Assembly (NCBI GenBank): GCA_937982565.1 | Contig: CALJLN010000023.1 | Span: 162,798-226,797, forward strand | DNA from: UBA2421 sp002343075 | GTDB taxonomy: Bacteria > Planctomycetota > Phycisphaerae > Tepidisphaerales > Tepidisphaeraceae | Reading direction: 5' to 3' | Length of the DNA stretch: 64,000 nucleotides | Shown here: positions 16,308 to 26,524 of the stretch, in pieces | Numbering within the stretch: the stretch's first letter is position 1 | Layout of the letters: each line of letters starts with the position of its first letter | The notes under the pieces: generated by a model | The model's database searches: none | Seen by the model: only the letters and a program-made list of their open reading frames with translations | Told to the model about the DNA's origin: nothing | Program-made: the position numbers and the translations under genes

Positions 16308-17042
16308 TTACCGACGGGCCCGACGCATCGCGCCGAGTGCCGCAAGGGCCACCAAGCCGAGGCTTGCCGGTTCCGGCACCGAAGGCGGGACAAAATCCAA
16401 AGCGGGGGTGATGGCCACGTTATCGATCTGACCAGCAATGCTCGGTCGTGCGCCTCCGACGCTCTCGTCCAGGTCGAACTTGACCAGGAGAGTGTATGGA
16501 GTGCCTCCTTCCGAATCGTTGGCAGGCACTTGGAACGGTGCATAGAAAAACGCGCCGCGCGAGCCGTCGATCGGTGCCGAAAGCGGATCGTTCCGTGTGA
16601 GTGCGACATTCGTCACGAAAGCGCCATTGCCATCGAGTAACTCGGCAACGGTCAGATCAAAGTTTGACCCGAAACTCCAGAGATACGCGCTCAGGAAGTA
16701 ATTGCCCGGGTTCAGCGAGACGCTCTGGCTGAATCCATTGAATGCAGGGGCGACCGGATCGGGTGCGCCAAACGGGCCTTGCGCTGCAGCATTGCCAGAA
16801 TTCTGCGTGTTACCGCCGACGGGGGTTCCCGCGCCAAAAGTTCCGTTCAATGTCCATCCCGCCGGGGCGGCAGCACCCTCGGCGAGCGTCTCAAACCCGC
16901 CGTTGTTGACGATGGTGTTGTTGGTCGATTCGCTGCCAGCTTGAAACTGATCAAACGACAGGCCAGTACCCACATTCGCGCCAGCCCAGGCAGTCAAGCC
17001 AAGCGCCGCAGCGAGTGAACAGCCGATGGAAAACCTTCGCAT
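16308..17042 (-). CDS. Small PEP-CTERM protein with jelly-roll-like domain
   Basis: A 244-aa secreted protein. The start at 17042 has a GGAGGAG site; the frame extends to 17150 but without a ribosome site. Signal peptide: MRRFSIGCSLAAALGLTAW with cleavage near AGA. It continues with FDQFQAGSESTNNTIVNNGG, clearly like the N-terminus of the protein at 1-1734, then a beta-sandwich segment (FSQSVSLNPGNYFLSAYLWS). The C-terminus is a complete PEP-CTERM signal: SVPEPASLGLVALAALGAMRRARR. Such proteins are cut and anchored or released by exosortase. Ligand unknown. Confidence 0.87.
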   Translation of the reverse strand: MRRFSIGCSLAAALGLTAWAGANVGTGLSFDQFQAGSESTNNTIVNNGGFETLAEGAAAPAGWTLNGTFGAGTPVGGNTQNSGNAAAQGPFGAPDPVAPAFNGFSQSVSLNPGNYFLSAYLWSFGSNFDLTVAELLDGNGAFVTNVALTRNDPLSAPIDGSRGAFFYAPFQVPANDSEGGTPYTLLVKFDLDESVGGARPSIAGQIDNVAITPALDFVPPSVPEPASLGLVALAALGAMRRARR

Positions 17043-17244
17043 ACTCGTCTCCTCCAGACATTCCCGTAAAGAAGTGAGCGACGTCAGGCCCGGGAAATGC
17101 GCCGACGGCATTGAGAACGATGTAGTCAGATTGTGACGCGCTTCAGCCAAACCGTCAACCGAAAACCGTTATGCAAAACGGACAGCCTCGTTCGCTTAGC
17201 CGTCAGCTTTGCAAACCGACGCCCCGGCCCGTCGCGACACCCCT

Positions 17245-18816
17245 TCAACGGCCCTGAATCGACTTCAACCGCGGATCATCAACGTCCAAACGATACATCA
17301 CCTGATTGTATTCATATCTCGGGGTTGTAGTGTCTGTGCCGGAAATGCTGTTTGCAAAAGTGCCCTCGAAAAAGATGTACCGCCCGCCTTGGGCATCAAA
17401 AAATGAGTGCTGGCGAGGATTGTAAAAGCTGTACTTGTTGTGCGTCACGACTTTCTTGCCCGCCGTCCAGGGGCCTTCGGGGGCGTCGGCCTCGGCATAC
17501 CAAACCTCTCCAAGCACGCTGCTCCCGCCGATCTCCAGCGCGATCATCGTCCATCGACCGCGGTGCTCGTTATAGCTGATGCTCGCGCTGTGAATCGTTA
17601 CCGCCGAGCCATCGTCCACATTGCGCAGATAGTGCGGCGACTCCTCCGCGGTCATCACTCCGGCGTCGATCAGTTCCTTCTGCTCGCGGCAACTCAGCGT
17701 GCCGGTGTTGCGCTTCCACCCCCAGACCAGCCTGCCATCGACACGGTCGAGCGACGTCTCCTTCCCTCGAAACACCGTCCCCTGCACCAAGGGCGTATAA
17801 GCCTCATACTGCGAAACGTCGATCGCGCTCTTGTAATCTGCACGCACACGAATGTTGGCCGGGCCCCAATGCGCAAAGTATTGGTAAGCAACGCCATCAA
17901 CCATCACCTGCTTGTCGATCGCCTGCCCCTGCGGCCCGAGCGGTTCATCTAGCGCAACCGCCGTCACTTCCTCAAACTTCTGCTTATCATCATCAAAGAC
18001 CATGATCCCCCGCTGCAGCCGTTCGCCGATGTCCTTCATGCGGCTAAAATGTCCAACCAGTTTCTCGCCCGATCCGTCATTGCTTGATTCATCTTTCACG
18101 ACAAAAACGGCATCGGTCCACACCGGCCCGGGAACACCTTCGGGCATGGGGAGCATCTTCTTTGTAAACCCGGCATCGTCCTTAAGATCGCCGTCTTTGA
18201 AATAGTCGAGGTCGATCCCCACGGCAGGATCAAGCCCTCCGTCGGAGGGGAGTTTCGACGTAGCGCCGGTGGTGTGGAAATTGCCCAGGGGATAGGACAC
18301 CCGGTTGGTGTCGCCCCAGAACCAGTAGATTCTCCCCTTGTAGACCGCCGGCTGAACCGAATCCTGCCCGAGCACTTTCGCATTCAACAGCGGCTGGGCT
18401 ACGGGAGCGGGCTTGCCGAGCATCACCGTATCGGCATAGATCCCTCCACCGGTCACGCGATACACGCGCTCGGCGATGTTAATACGCTTCATTCTGATCT
18501 CGCCGCTGCCGCCCGGCGACACCTCGATTTGCCGACCCGCGAAGCCAAACATGTCCTTTTCCAGTTCGTAGCCGTGGCTCTTTGCACTGAAGAAGACCTT
18601 CTGATGCATCAGACCCGGCTCGTAGAATGCGACCCGTCCCGCCGAGTCGGTGATGTATTTCAGGTTGTTGACGGTTTCGAGTTCCACCATCGGCACGCCG
18701 CGCCCGGTGGCTTCATCGATTACGCGCACCTCAAAATACTCCCCCGCCGCCGGTGCGGCGCAGGCAATTGAAGGAGCAACGCAGAGAACAGCAACTACGA
18801 GGTTTCGAATCAGCAT
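17245..18816 (-). CDS. Secreted DUF4185-like beta-propeller protein
   Basis: A 523-aa protein with a signal peptide (MLIRNLVVAVLCVAPSIACA). Residues ~30-115 form a carboxypeptidase-regulatory-like/Ig-type domain (EVRVIDEATGRGVPMVELET). The rest resembles a glycosidase-like propeller: IYWFWGDTNRVSYPLGNF, WTDAVFVVKDES, SASISYNEHRGRWTMIALE, EVWYAEADAPEGPWTAGK, and YIFFEGTFANSISG near the end. It shares the W-F-GDT and S-NEH-G-W landmarks with the intracellular protein at 4734-5858. The start at 18816 follows the signal peptide; the longer open frame upstream is arginine-rich and not supported. It lies divergent from the mannose-6-phosphate isomerase gene. Likely an extracellular or periplasmic carbohydrate-binding or -cleaving protein. 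Confidence 0.82.
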   Translation of the reverse strand: MLIRNLVVAVLCVAPSIACAAPAAGEYFEVRVIDEATGRGVPMVELETVNNLKYITDSAGRVAFYEPGLMHQKVFFSAKSHGYELEKDMFGFAGRQIEVSPGGSGEIRMKRINIAERVYRVTGGGIYADTVMLGKPAPVAQPLLNAKVLGQDSVQPAVYKGRIYWFWGDTNRVSYPLGNFHTTGATSKLPSDGGLDPAVGIDLDYFKDGDLKDDAGFTKKMLPMPEGVPGPVWTDAVFVVKDESSNDGSGEKLVGHFSRMKDIGERLQRGIMVFDDDKQKFEEVTAVALDEPLGPQGQAIDKQVMVDGVAYQYFAHWGPANIRVRADYKSAIDVSQYEAYTPLVQGTVFRGKETSLDRVDGRLVWGWKRNTGTLSCREQKELIDAGVMTAEESPHYLRNVDDGSAVTIHSASISYNEHRGRWTMIALEIGGSSVLGEVWYAEADAPEGPWTAGKKVVTHNKYSFYNPRQHSFFDAQGGRYIFFEGTFANSISGTDTTTPRYEYNQVMYRLDVDDPRLKSIQGR

Positions 18817-18990
18817 GCCGAGATTGTGACATCGTGGCGGCTCGTTGGTCAATACGCTTGTGGCGAAACTCTGTCGCTTTGCATCAAGTCTTGAGGCGCA
18901 ACGGCGCGTGTTCCGACCCTTCGCCGCGACTCGGTTCTTTGTGCCGCCCCAGCTTGGTGGTAAGTTCTCTTCGCCACGAGGATTGCACCT

Positions 18991-20739
18991 GTGAACAAAA
19001 GCACCTACGACAAGTTTCCCGCAATCAGTGTCTCGGCGGATGCCAACGCCGTCACGCGCGGCTGGCCCGGCATCGCCCGGTGCCTTGGCAATCGCAATCA
19101 TGGGAATCGCAATGTTGTGGCGATCGAAACCTATCCCGGCGTGCATGATGCGGAATTGCTGACTTTCATTCGCGAGCACCTGCAGCCTGACGCGCTCATC
19201 GAAACCGCTGCAGCGATGAAGCCGGAGCAGGCGATTCGCGACATGACCCAGACGTATGTCACCGATGACCCGGTGTTTGGCTTTCTCACCCGCCTGCAAC
19301 TCATCGATTTCTTCGATGCCCATCGTGTCATTCAGCTACGCGCCAAGGCTGCCGAGTCGACGGGATTGATCGTAGTGTATGGCGTGGGCGCAACGCTGGT
19401 GTGTGAGCCTGACGCCCTCATCCTCGCCGACATGGCCCGGTGGGAGATTCAGATGCGCATGCGGCGCAACGAGATAGCCAACCTCGGGCTGACCAATCAC
19501 GATGAGAAATGGTCGCTAAAGTACAAACGGGCGTTCTTTGTTGATTGGCGCGTGGCGGACGACCACAAGCGCCCGCTGCTCCATCGCATCGACTTTCTGC
19601 TTGATAGCAATGTCGCCCACGATCCAAAGCTCATTACCGGCGACGACTTCCGCGCCGGACTCCGGCGCGCCGCGGCACAGCCGTTTCGCGTCGTGCCTTT
19701 CTTTGATCCCGCGCCGTGGGGCGGTCAATGGATGAAAGACACCTGTAACCTAGACCGCAACACCGCCAACTTCGGTTGGTGCTTTGATTGCGTTCCCGAA
19801 GAAAACTCGCTCCTGCTGGGCTTCGGCGACGTGCGCGTCGAGATTCCTTCGATTGACGTGGTGTTTGCACATCCCGAACAGCTCCTCGGCGAAGCGGTCT
19901 ATGGCCGCTTCGGGGCGGAGTTTCCGATTCGCTTCGATTTTCTCGATACCATCGGCGGGGGAAACCTATCGTTTCAGGTGCACCCGCTTACCGAATACGC
20001 CCGCAGGCATTTCGGCCTCGGCTACGCGCAGGATGAGAGCTATTACATGCTCGATGCGGTTGAAGGAGCGTCCGTTTATCTCGGACTTCGGGAGGGAATT
20101 GATGCCACGGCGATGATCGCCCAACTGCGCGCCGCCGCTGCCGGTGGAGAGCCGTTTGATGCCGATGCGTTTGTAAACCAGTTCCCCGCGAGAAAACACG
20201 ATCACTTCCTGATTCCCGCTGGCACACCCCATTGCTCGGGCGCCGGCGGGATGGTGCTGGAAATCAGTGCGACGCCGTACATCTTCACGTTCAAAATGTG
20301 GGATTGGGGCAGGATGGGTCTCGACGGCAAGCCCCGGCCGGTGCACCTCGATCATGGAATTCCCAATATTCAGTGGAATCGCACGACGACGTGGGTGAAG
20401 AAGAATCTCGTGAATGCCGTCTCGCCGATCGCCACAGGCGACGGTTGGCGCGAAGAGCGCACCGGCCTGCACGAAGCTGAGTTCATCGAAACGAGAAGGC
20501 ACTGGTTTACCGGCACTGTCCCCCATCACACTCACGGCGGGGTGAACGTAATGAACCTGGTCGAAGGCGATGAAGCGATTATCGAAAGCCCCATGAAAGC
20601 GTTCGCGCCGTTTGTCGTTCACTACGCTGAAACGTTTATCGTCCCCGCTGCCGTGGGCGCGTTCACCATTCGCCCGCACGGTCCGGCGGCCGGCCGCGAA
20701 TGTGCGACAGTCAAGGCATTCGTGCGAACCAATCCCTGA
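18991..20739 (+). CDS. Class I mannose-6-phosphate isomerase-like protein with N-terminal extension
   Basis: A 582-aa protein starting at a GTG with a GAGG site. The C-terminal ~380 residues carry the cupin metal-site landmarks of class I phosphomannose isomerases: GGNLSFQVHPLTEYARRHFG with Gln and His ligands, DESYYMLDA, and FLIPAGTPHCSGAGGMVLEIS. PFFDPAPWGGQWM marks the start of the catalytic part. The first ~210 residues are extra and contain VYGVGATLV and DMARWEIQMRMRRNE, resembling a degenerate P-loop kinase-like domain that also occurs in long isomerases of this type. The reaction would be mannose-6-P to fructose-6-P, but a related sugar phosphate is possible. It is divergent from the secreted propeller gene and may share regulation with the SDR gene 231 nt downstream. 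Confidence 0.84.
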   Translation: MNKSTYDKFPAISVSADANAVTRGWPGIARCLGNRNHGNRNVVAIETYPGVHDAELLTFIREHLQPDALIETAAAMKPEQAIRDMTQTYVTDDPVFGFLTRLQLIDFFDAHRVIQLRAKAAESTGLIVVYGVGATLVCEPDALILADMARWEIQMRMRRNEIANLGLTNHDEKWSLKYKRAFFVDWRVADDHKRPLLHRIDFLLDSNVAHDPKLITGDDFRAGLRRAAAQPFRVVPFFDPAPWGGQWMKDTCNLDRNTANFGWCFDCVPEENSLLLGFGDVRVEIPSIDVVFAHPEQLLGEAVYGRFGAEFPIRFDFLDTIGGGNLSFQVHPLTEYARRHFGLGYAQDESYYMLDAVEGASVYLGLREGIDATAMIAQLRAAAAGGEPFDADAFVNQFPARKHDHFLIPAGTPHCSGAGGMVLEISATPYIFTFKMWDWGRMGLDGKPRPVHLDHGIPNIQWNRTTTWVKKNLVNAVSPIATGDGWREERTGLHEAEFIETRRHWFTGTVPHHTHGGVNVMNLVEGDEAIIESPMKAFAPFVVHYAETFIVPAAVGAFTIRPHGPAAGRECATVKAFVRTNP

Positions 20740-20921
20740 TGAAACACCCAGTCCATGATTCACGACGAATGCTCCTAGGCGCGAAGGAAGAAATTCGAGG
20801 AGCGGCGCTTTAACTGCATTCATCGCACAGTCCCGCCAAAGAGCATTCCAACCTGTGGAACAGCACACTTCGACATCCGGTGAAATCGGCAATAGTATGC
20901 GGGTCAACAAGTTGATCCTCG

Positions 20922-20960
20922 TGCCTTCGCGCCTTCGTGCCTTCTTGGTTAACTTTTCTT
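20922..20960 (+). repeat. Degenerate direct repeat upstream of the second SDR gene
   Basis: The stretch contains CCTTCGCGCCTTCGTGCCTT followed by CTTGGTTAAC, a run of related CCTTCGxG units. It lies within the 231-nt gap between the isomerase and SDR genes and is the kind of simple dispersed repeat seen between genes in this phylum. Nothing else recognisable is in the gap except the GGAG ribosome site of the SDR gene. Confidence 0.4.
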
Positions 20961-20970
20961 CGGAGTGAGA

Positions 20971-21738
20971 ATGTTCAGCTTGAAAGACAAGGTTGCCGCC
21001 GTCACCGGCGCGGGCAGCGGGATTGGTGAAGCGATCGCGCACGCACTGTCGCGCCGGGGCGCGATGGTCTATCTGCTGGAGCGCAATGAAGTCGAGGGCG
21101 CGCGCGTCGCCAGCGCGATACAAACCGAGCGAGGCGCGGCGGCATCCATTGTGACAGACGTGGCATCCACAGCTTCCTGCGAAGCCGCGGCGAAGCAGAT
21201 TCTCGACGCGCATGGCCGCTGCGACATTCTCGTTAACAACGCCGGCATCGGCCACGTCGGCACCGCCCTCACCACCACCGCCGACGACCTCGATCGGATG
21301 TACGCCGTCAATGTCAAGGGTGTGCTGAACATGAGCAAGCCGATCCTGGCAAGCATGGTCGCCCGTCGATGCGGATCGATCGTCAACATGGCCAGCGTCG
21401 GCGGGGTGGTGGCGATCAAAGATCGGCTGGCATATTGCGCAACCAAATTCGCCGTCGTCGGCCTGACAAAATGCATGGCGCTCGACCACGCCGACAGCAC
21501 GGTGCGCGTCAACTGCATCTGCCCGGGGCGGGTGGAAACGCCCTTTGTTCAACAGCGCATCAGTGAGTATCCCGACCCGAAAAAGGCTTATGAAGAAATG
21601 GCAGCCAGCCAGGCGCTGAAACGAATGGGAAAGCCGGAAGAAATCGCCGCCGCCGCCGTGTATCTGGCGAGCGACGAAGCGGCGTTTGTCACCGGAAGTT
21701 GCCTGCTGATCGACGGTGGATTGAGTGTCGGGAAGTGA
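20971..21738 (+). CDS. SDR-family NAD(P)-dependent oxidoreductase
   Basis: A 255-aa classical SDR, the same length as the one at 1948-2715 and clearly related. The cofactor motif is TGAGSGIG (12-19), NNAG is at 89-92, Ser142, and the YCATK pair is Y155/K159. GSCLLIDGG closes the fold. The ATG at 20971 is spaced 5 nt from a GGAG site; a GTG two codons earlier is less likely. Context (mannose-6-P isomerase upstream, sugar genes around) suggests a sugar or polyol dehydrogenase; the substrate is not determined. Confidence 0.92.
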   Translation: MFSLKDKVAAVTGAGSGIGEAIAHALSRRGAMVYLLERNEVEGARVASAIQTERGAAASIVTDVASTASCEAAAKQILDAHGRCDILVNNAGIGHVGTALTTTADDLDRMYAVNVKGVLNMSKPILASMVARRCGSIVNMASVGGVVAIKDRLAYCATKFAVVGLTKCMALDHADSTVRVNCICPGRVETPFVQQRISEYPDPKKAYEEMAASQALKRMGKPEEIAAAAVYLASDEAAFVTGSCLLIDGGLSVGK

Positions 21739-21746
21739 TTATCACC

Positions 21747-22007
21747 CGCAGATGAACGCGAATGAACGCAGATTCGAGAGAGGGAGGGTCGGCCGCAATT
21801 CGACTTTATCCGTGTGTAGATGACGCACCGCAGAGGCGCAGAGTTCGCGGAGCAATCGTTTCAGCGAAAACCACTGGCTGTTCTCAGCGGCCTCTGCGCC
21901 TCTACAGGGAAGGATCGTGGTTGGCGAGAAAGCGATGAACAAGGCTGACGAGGTGACGCGCAAGCACACTTCTTTCTCTATCGGCGTTCCTCCGCGTTCA
22001 TTTGCGG
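21747..22007. repeat. Nested inverted-repeat element of about 260 bp
   Basis: The outer arms (21747-21773 and 21980-22007) match as imperfect inverted repeats (CGCAGATGAACGCG versus CGCGTTCATTTGCG). The inner arms AGAGGCGCAGAG (21832-21843) and CTCTGCGCCTCT (21892-21903) are perfect. Such nested arms suggest a non-autonomous mobile element or MITE. It lies between the SDR and methyltransferase genes and ends just before the start chosen for the methyltransferase. Confidence 0.6.
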
Positions 22008-22021
22008 CTAGACTACCCCGT

Positions 22022-22801
22022 GTGAAGAAGAAGCAGACGCACTGGTCGCCCGTGGCCGATTGGTATGATGAACTCGTCGGCGATGCCGGCAGCGAGTTTC
22101 ACCGCGAAGTGGTGCTGCCGCGGACGCTAAAGCTGCTCGATGTTCAGCCGGGCGAGCGTGTGATCGATGTCGCCTGCGGGCAAGGCGTGCTCTGCCGATT
22201 GCTGGCGGCGGCGGGCGTGGAGGCCACCGGCGTGGATGCATCGCGCGAACTTATCGAACGCGCGCGAGAAATCCCCGTGCCTACAGACAAATCCACGCGC
22301 GCTCCAAAGTACTCCCTCGGCGATGCACGCGAACTCGGGTTCCTCCCCGAGGCAGCATTCGAGGCGGCAGCGTGCGTGCTGGCGATCCAGAACATCCACC
22401 CAATCGCCCCGGTTTTCACCGGCGTGGCCAGAGCACTCAAGCCCGGCGGACGATTCGTGCTCGTCATGATGCACCCCTGCTTCCGAGGCGCGAAGGAAAC
22501 GCACTGGGGCTGGGACGACTCATCCGGCGTGCAATACCGCAGGGTCGATCGGTACCTGCTGCCGCGGAAAGCGCCGATCTACGCCCACCCGGGAAAGAAG
22601 GACGGTGCATACACGTGGACGTTTCACAAACCCATCGGCGATTATGCAAGAGCCGCAGCAAAGGCCGGCCTGCTCATCGACGCAATCGAAGAATGGCCAA
22701 GCCACAAGCGCAGCCAACCTGGCCCACGCGCCAAGGCCGAGAACACCGCGCGAGAGGAGATTCCGATGTTTTTGGCGCTTCGGGCGGTGAAACAGACGTG
22801 A
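22022..22801 (+). CDS. Class I SAM-dependent methyltransferase
   Basis: A 259-aa protein. SAM-binding motif I is VIDVACGQGVLCRLLAAAG, the acidic residue is in ATGVDASRELIERAR, and motif III is LKPGGRFVLVMMHP. CVLAIQNIHPIAPVFTGVARAL fits the UbiE/type 11 family. The substrate is not predictable. I start at the GTG at 22022 because the longer frame from 21917 runs through an inverted-repeat element; the alternative ATG at 21935 cannot be excluded. Confidence 0.85.
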   Translation: MKKKQTHWSPVADWYDELVGDAGSEFHREVVLPRTLKLLDVQPGERVIDVACGQGVLCRLLAAAGVEATGVDASRELIERAREIPVPTDKSTRAPKYSLGDARELGFLPEAAFEAAACVLAIQNIHPIAPVFTGVARALKPGGRFVLVMMHPCFRGAKETHWGWDDSSGVQYRRVDRYLLPRKAPIYAHPGKKDGAYTWTFHKPIGDYARAAAKAGLLIDAIEEWPSHKRSQPGPRAKAENTAREEIPMFLALRAVKQT

Positions 22802-22814
22802 TATACTGAGATGT

Positions 22815-23042
22815 ATGGTCAAGAAACTCTCAATCGATGACCTGCGACGTGAATCGCTCGACGATGCATCACGCATGAGTTTCGCGCAACGGTTCCTGGC
22901 CGGCGCCGAGTTGTTCGACTACGCGTGCGAAATCGCGCGCGGCAGCATTCGGCAGCAGAACCCCGATTGGGACCCCGCGAGGGTTGACGATGAGATTCGA
23001 CGTCGGATGGATATCGCCTCAAGGTTGCGGGGCCGTGTATGA
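22815..23042 (+). CDS. 75-aa partner of a nucleotidyltransferase
   Basis: A small, charged, mostly helical protein (SIDDLRRESLDDASRMSFAQRFLAGAELFDYACEI, followed by GSIRQQNPDWDPARVDDEIRRRM). I do not know the family by name. It overlaps the nucleotidyltransferase gene in ATGA, so the two are made together. This arrangement, a small acidic/basic helical protein before a nucleotidyltransferase, resembles a toxin-antitoxin pair, but no HEPN motif is seen. Confidence 0.75.
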   Translation: MVKKLSIDDLRRESLDDASRMSFAQRFLAGAELFDYACEIARGSIRQQNPDWDPARVDDEIRRRMDIASRLRGRV

Positions 23043-23614
23043 CAGCGGTAGTGTTTGTCCAGCGAGCGATTTCGGCGTTGGAATCACTTCAGATTCCGTA
23101 TGTCACGGTTGGATCGTTTGCGGTTAACGCTTACATCGAACCCAGATCGACGAAGGATGCCGATTTTGTCGTTGAGATCGATCAGCTGCGCATTCGCGAA
23201 CTTGTTGCAGCCATCGGCCCCGATTTCACGTTCGATCCTCAGATGTCCTTCGAGTCGGTTACGCGGACCCCACGCTACAAGATTCGTCACCGCGAAGCCC
23301 TTTTCACAATCGAGCTCTTTGGATTGACCTCCGATCCGCATGATCAGGCGCGGTTTGCTCGTAGGGTTCGTGGTGCGGTTGGATCGACGGTGGCTTATGT
23401 GCTGAGTCCAGAGGACATCGTAGTTACCAAGCTGCGATGGTGTGTGCGGGCACCGCGGGCAAAGGATCGCGAAGACATCGAAAACGTTCTGGCGGTTCAC
23501 TGCAAAACCCTCGACCTTCGCTACATCCGCCAGTGGACCGATCAACACGGCACGCGCGCGTTGTTCGAGCAACTGCTGGCCGAGGCCGAGCGTTTCAACG
23601 CGGGGCAGGCGTGA
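23039..23614 (+). CDS. Nucleotidyltransferase (AbiEii/DUF6036-like fold)
   Basis: A 191-aa protein with the minimal nucleotidyltransferase signature GSFAVNAYIEPRSTKDADFVV: a Gly-Ser turn and an Asp-x-Asp metal pair. Another landmark is VLSPEDIVVTKLRW with nearby RAPRAKDREDIENVL, which is typical of AbiEii-like and related domains. The family transfers nucleotides to tRNA, protein or small molecules, and some members are toxins. It starts in an ATGA overlap with the 75-aa gene and ends in a GTGA overlap with the membrane-protein gene. Confidence 0.8.
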   Translation: MTAVVFVQRAISALESLQIPYVTVGSFAVNAYIEPRSTKDADFVVEIDQLRIRELVAAIGPDFTFDPQMSFESVTRTPRYKIRHREALFTIELFGLTSDPHDQARFARRVRGAVGSTVAYVLSPEDIVVTKLRWCVRAPRAKDREDIENVLAVHCKTLDLRYIRQWTDQHGTRALFEQLLAEAERFNAGQA

Positions 23615-24291
23615 GCGCGCCGCTGGATTATCGCAACCCGTCGACCGGCACGTCGCGCCGGCAAAAGATCATTCTCGCTCTCCAGCAGACCGAGGCGCTC
23701 GATTTCGCATCGATGGCGACACGCCTCGCGATCGGAGTGCCCTTGACCCTGGCGGCACCGTTCTTTCTGACAATCTTCGTCAAGTTCATTTGCTTCAACT
23801 TCCGCTGGCCGTGGCCACTCGGGTTCTTCTCGACATTTTTCCTTCTCTGCTTCGTTATCGTACCGTGGCAGATGTGGTACGAACGGCGAACGCACGGCGG
23901 ATTTTACATGGACGCCGCGCGCTCGCACGGCGACCCACTCGACGCCGACAGCATGGGCGAATACCGCATGAACCAAACCCGCGCCGCAGCCGCAGTGTAT
24001 GTGGAACTGGCGCTGACGGGCCCAAGAATGCTCTGGGAGGCGATCGATCGCTTCCAGGGGCGCGGCAAGCTCGACATGTCGCGCCTCACCGCCGCCGCCG
24101 AGATTGCCGATGAATTGCTCGCCGCAGGCCAGGGCATCGAGGTCCGCCAGCTCATCACTCCCGATCGACCACTCCCGCGCGTACGCGAGTTAGTCGAGTT
24201 CCTGAAGCAGCACGACTGGGCCGACACATCAACCGACGGCAAGCGCGTGTGGATTCGGAGCGACGTGACAAAGCGGTTCGGCTCGTTCTAG
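23611..24291 (+). CDS. Two-helix membrane protein of unknown function
   Basis: A 226-aa protein with two hydrophobic segments (about residues 38-58 LAIGVPLTLAAPFFLTIFV and 66-86 WPLGFFSTFFLLCFVIVPW) and a cytoplasmic helical C-terminal domain of about 130 residues ending in EIADELLAAGQGIEVRQLIT and a winged-helix-like tail. I recognise no family. The GTG at 23611 overlaps the upstream stop (GTGA), giving a three-gene coupled unit with the nucleotidyltransferase. Confidence 0.78.
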   Translation: MSAPLDYRNPSTGTSRRQKIILALQQTEALDFASMATRLAIGVPLTLAAPFFLTIFVKFICFNFRWPWPLGFFSTFFLLCFVIVPWQMWYERRTHGGFYMDAARSHGDPLDADSMGEYRMNQTRAAAAVYVELALTGPRMLWEAIDRFQGRGKLDMSRLTAAAEIADELLAAGQGIEVRQLITPDRPLPRVRELVEFLKQHDWADTSTDGKRVWIRSDVTKRFGSF

Positions 24292-24400
24292 CGCCTGCGA
24301 CTCCAACAATCGCTGGCCGAAGCAGTGCCGGTCAGATCGGCGCGCGTCGTTTACTTGCCCTTCATCTCGCGTGATTGATAATCCGATTTCGGAGCCAACG

Positions 24401-26008
<1,608 letters not shown>

Positions 26009-26070
26009 AACAATGAGATCCAGCACGCCGCACCGACCCCGCCAACGACGCAGCCGCCCCGCCGACCAAT

Positions 26071-26086
26071 TGTTCCGCGCGGAACT
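26071..26086. promoter_or_regulatory. parS-like palindrome, copy 1
   Basis: TGTTCCGCGCGGAACT contains the perfect palindrome GTTCCGCGCGGAAC. Its outer half-sites (TGTTCC) match the form of ParB parS sites such as TGTTCCACGTGGAACA, but the centre is GCGC instead of ACGT. It could also be the conserved end of a repeat family. This copy lacks the final A of the 16-mer. Confidence 0.4.
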
Positions 26087-26094
26087 ATGAATTC

Positions 26095-26125
26095 CTGCCG
26101 ACTGCCGACCGCCCTCTGCCGACTG
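26095..26125 (+). repeat. CTGCCGACTGCC-family repeat, intergenic copy
   Basis: It begins CTGCCGACTGCCGACCGCCC and ends CTCTGCCGACTG. It lies between the first and second parS-like palindromes and has the same wording as the copies at 26234-26263 and 63967-63998 and the coding copy at 8793-8824. Confidence 0.65.
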
Positions 26126-26129
26126 AAGA

Positions 26130-26145
26130 TGTTCCGCGCGGAACA
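26130..26145. promoter_or_regulatory. parS-like palindrome, copy 2
   Basis: A perfect 16-bp palindrome TGTTCCGCGCGGAACA located 5 bp after a CTGCCGACTGCC-family repeat. It is identical to the copies at 26270 and 63946. Confidence 0.45.
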
Positions 26146-26156
26146 AAGCGATACTT

Positions 26157-26205
26157 CCCCCGCCCGGTACCCCGGGAGGGGCCCGGGGGGCGGGTCTGCG
26201 GGCCC
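26157..26205 (+). repeat. GGTACCCCGGGAG hairpin, diverged copy
   Basis: The core at 26166-26178 differs by one base from the 13-bp core of the intragenic copies at 5259-5271 and 12150-12162. It is flanked by C-rich and G-rich arms (CCCCCGCCC and GGGGCCCGGGGGGCGGG). This is the only non-coding copy in the window. Confidence 0.6.
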
Positions 26206-26233
26206 TGGGGTAGAACCAAGATGTCTCAAGCAC

Positions 26234-26285
26234 TCTGCCGACTGCCCACCGCCCTCTGCCTACTTCAATTGTTCCGCGCGGAACA
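26234..26285 (+). repeat. CTGCCGACTGCC repeat followed by parS-like palindrome, copy 3
   Basis: The repeat (26234-26263, CTGCCGACTGCCCACCGCCC at its start) is followed by CAAT and then the perfect palindrome TGTTCCGCGCGGAACA at 26270-26285. The pair is the same composite unit seen, in the other order, at 63946-63998. Confidence 0.55.
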
Positions 26286-26524
26286 ATCTGCAACTCGCAT
26301 CGTAAATCATTACACAAAAATCACTTACGACGCGACTAAGTACTAACCACACCCTAACGCCGCGCTAAGAAAAGTCCCCTCCCACCCCGCCGAGCCTGCC
26401 GCGGTTCACGCCGACTGCTTGAGACATTCGCGCGTGTGTGGCAGGGATTTGCAACCCGGCTTCCAGAGATCGACGAATGGCTTCCTTTGTCGCATCATGT
26501 TTACTTAAGTGTATCTAAATGCGC

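Noticed and set aside
19966..21552. 528-aa reverse open frame
   Set aside because: It spans antisense to two well-supported genes (isomerase and SDR) and the gap between them, with low-complexity composition.
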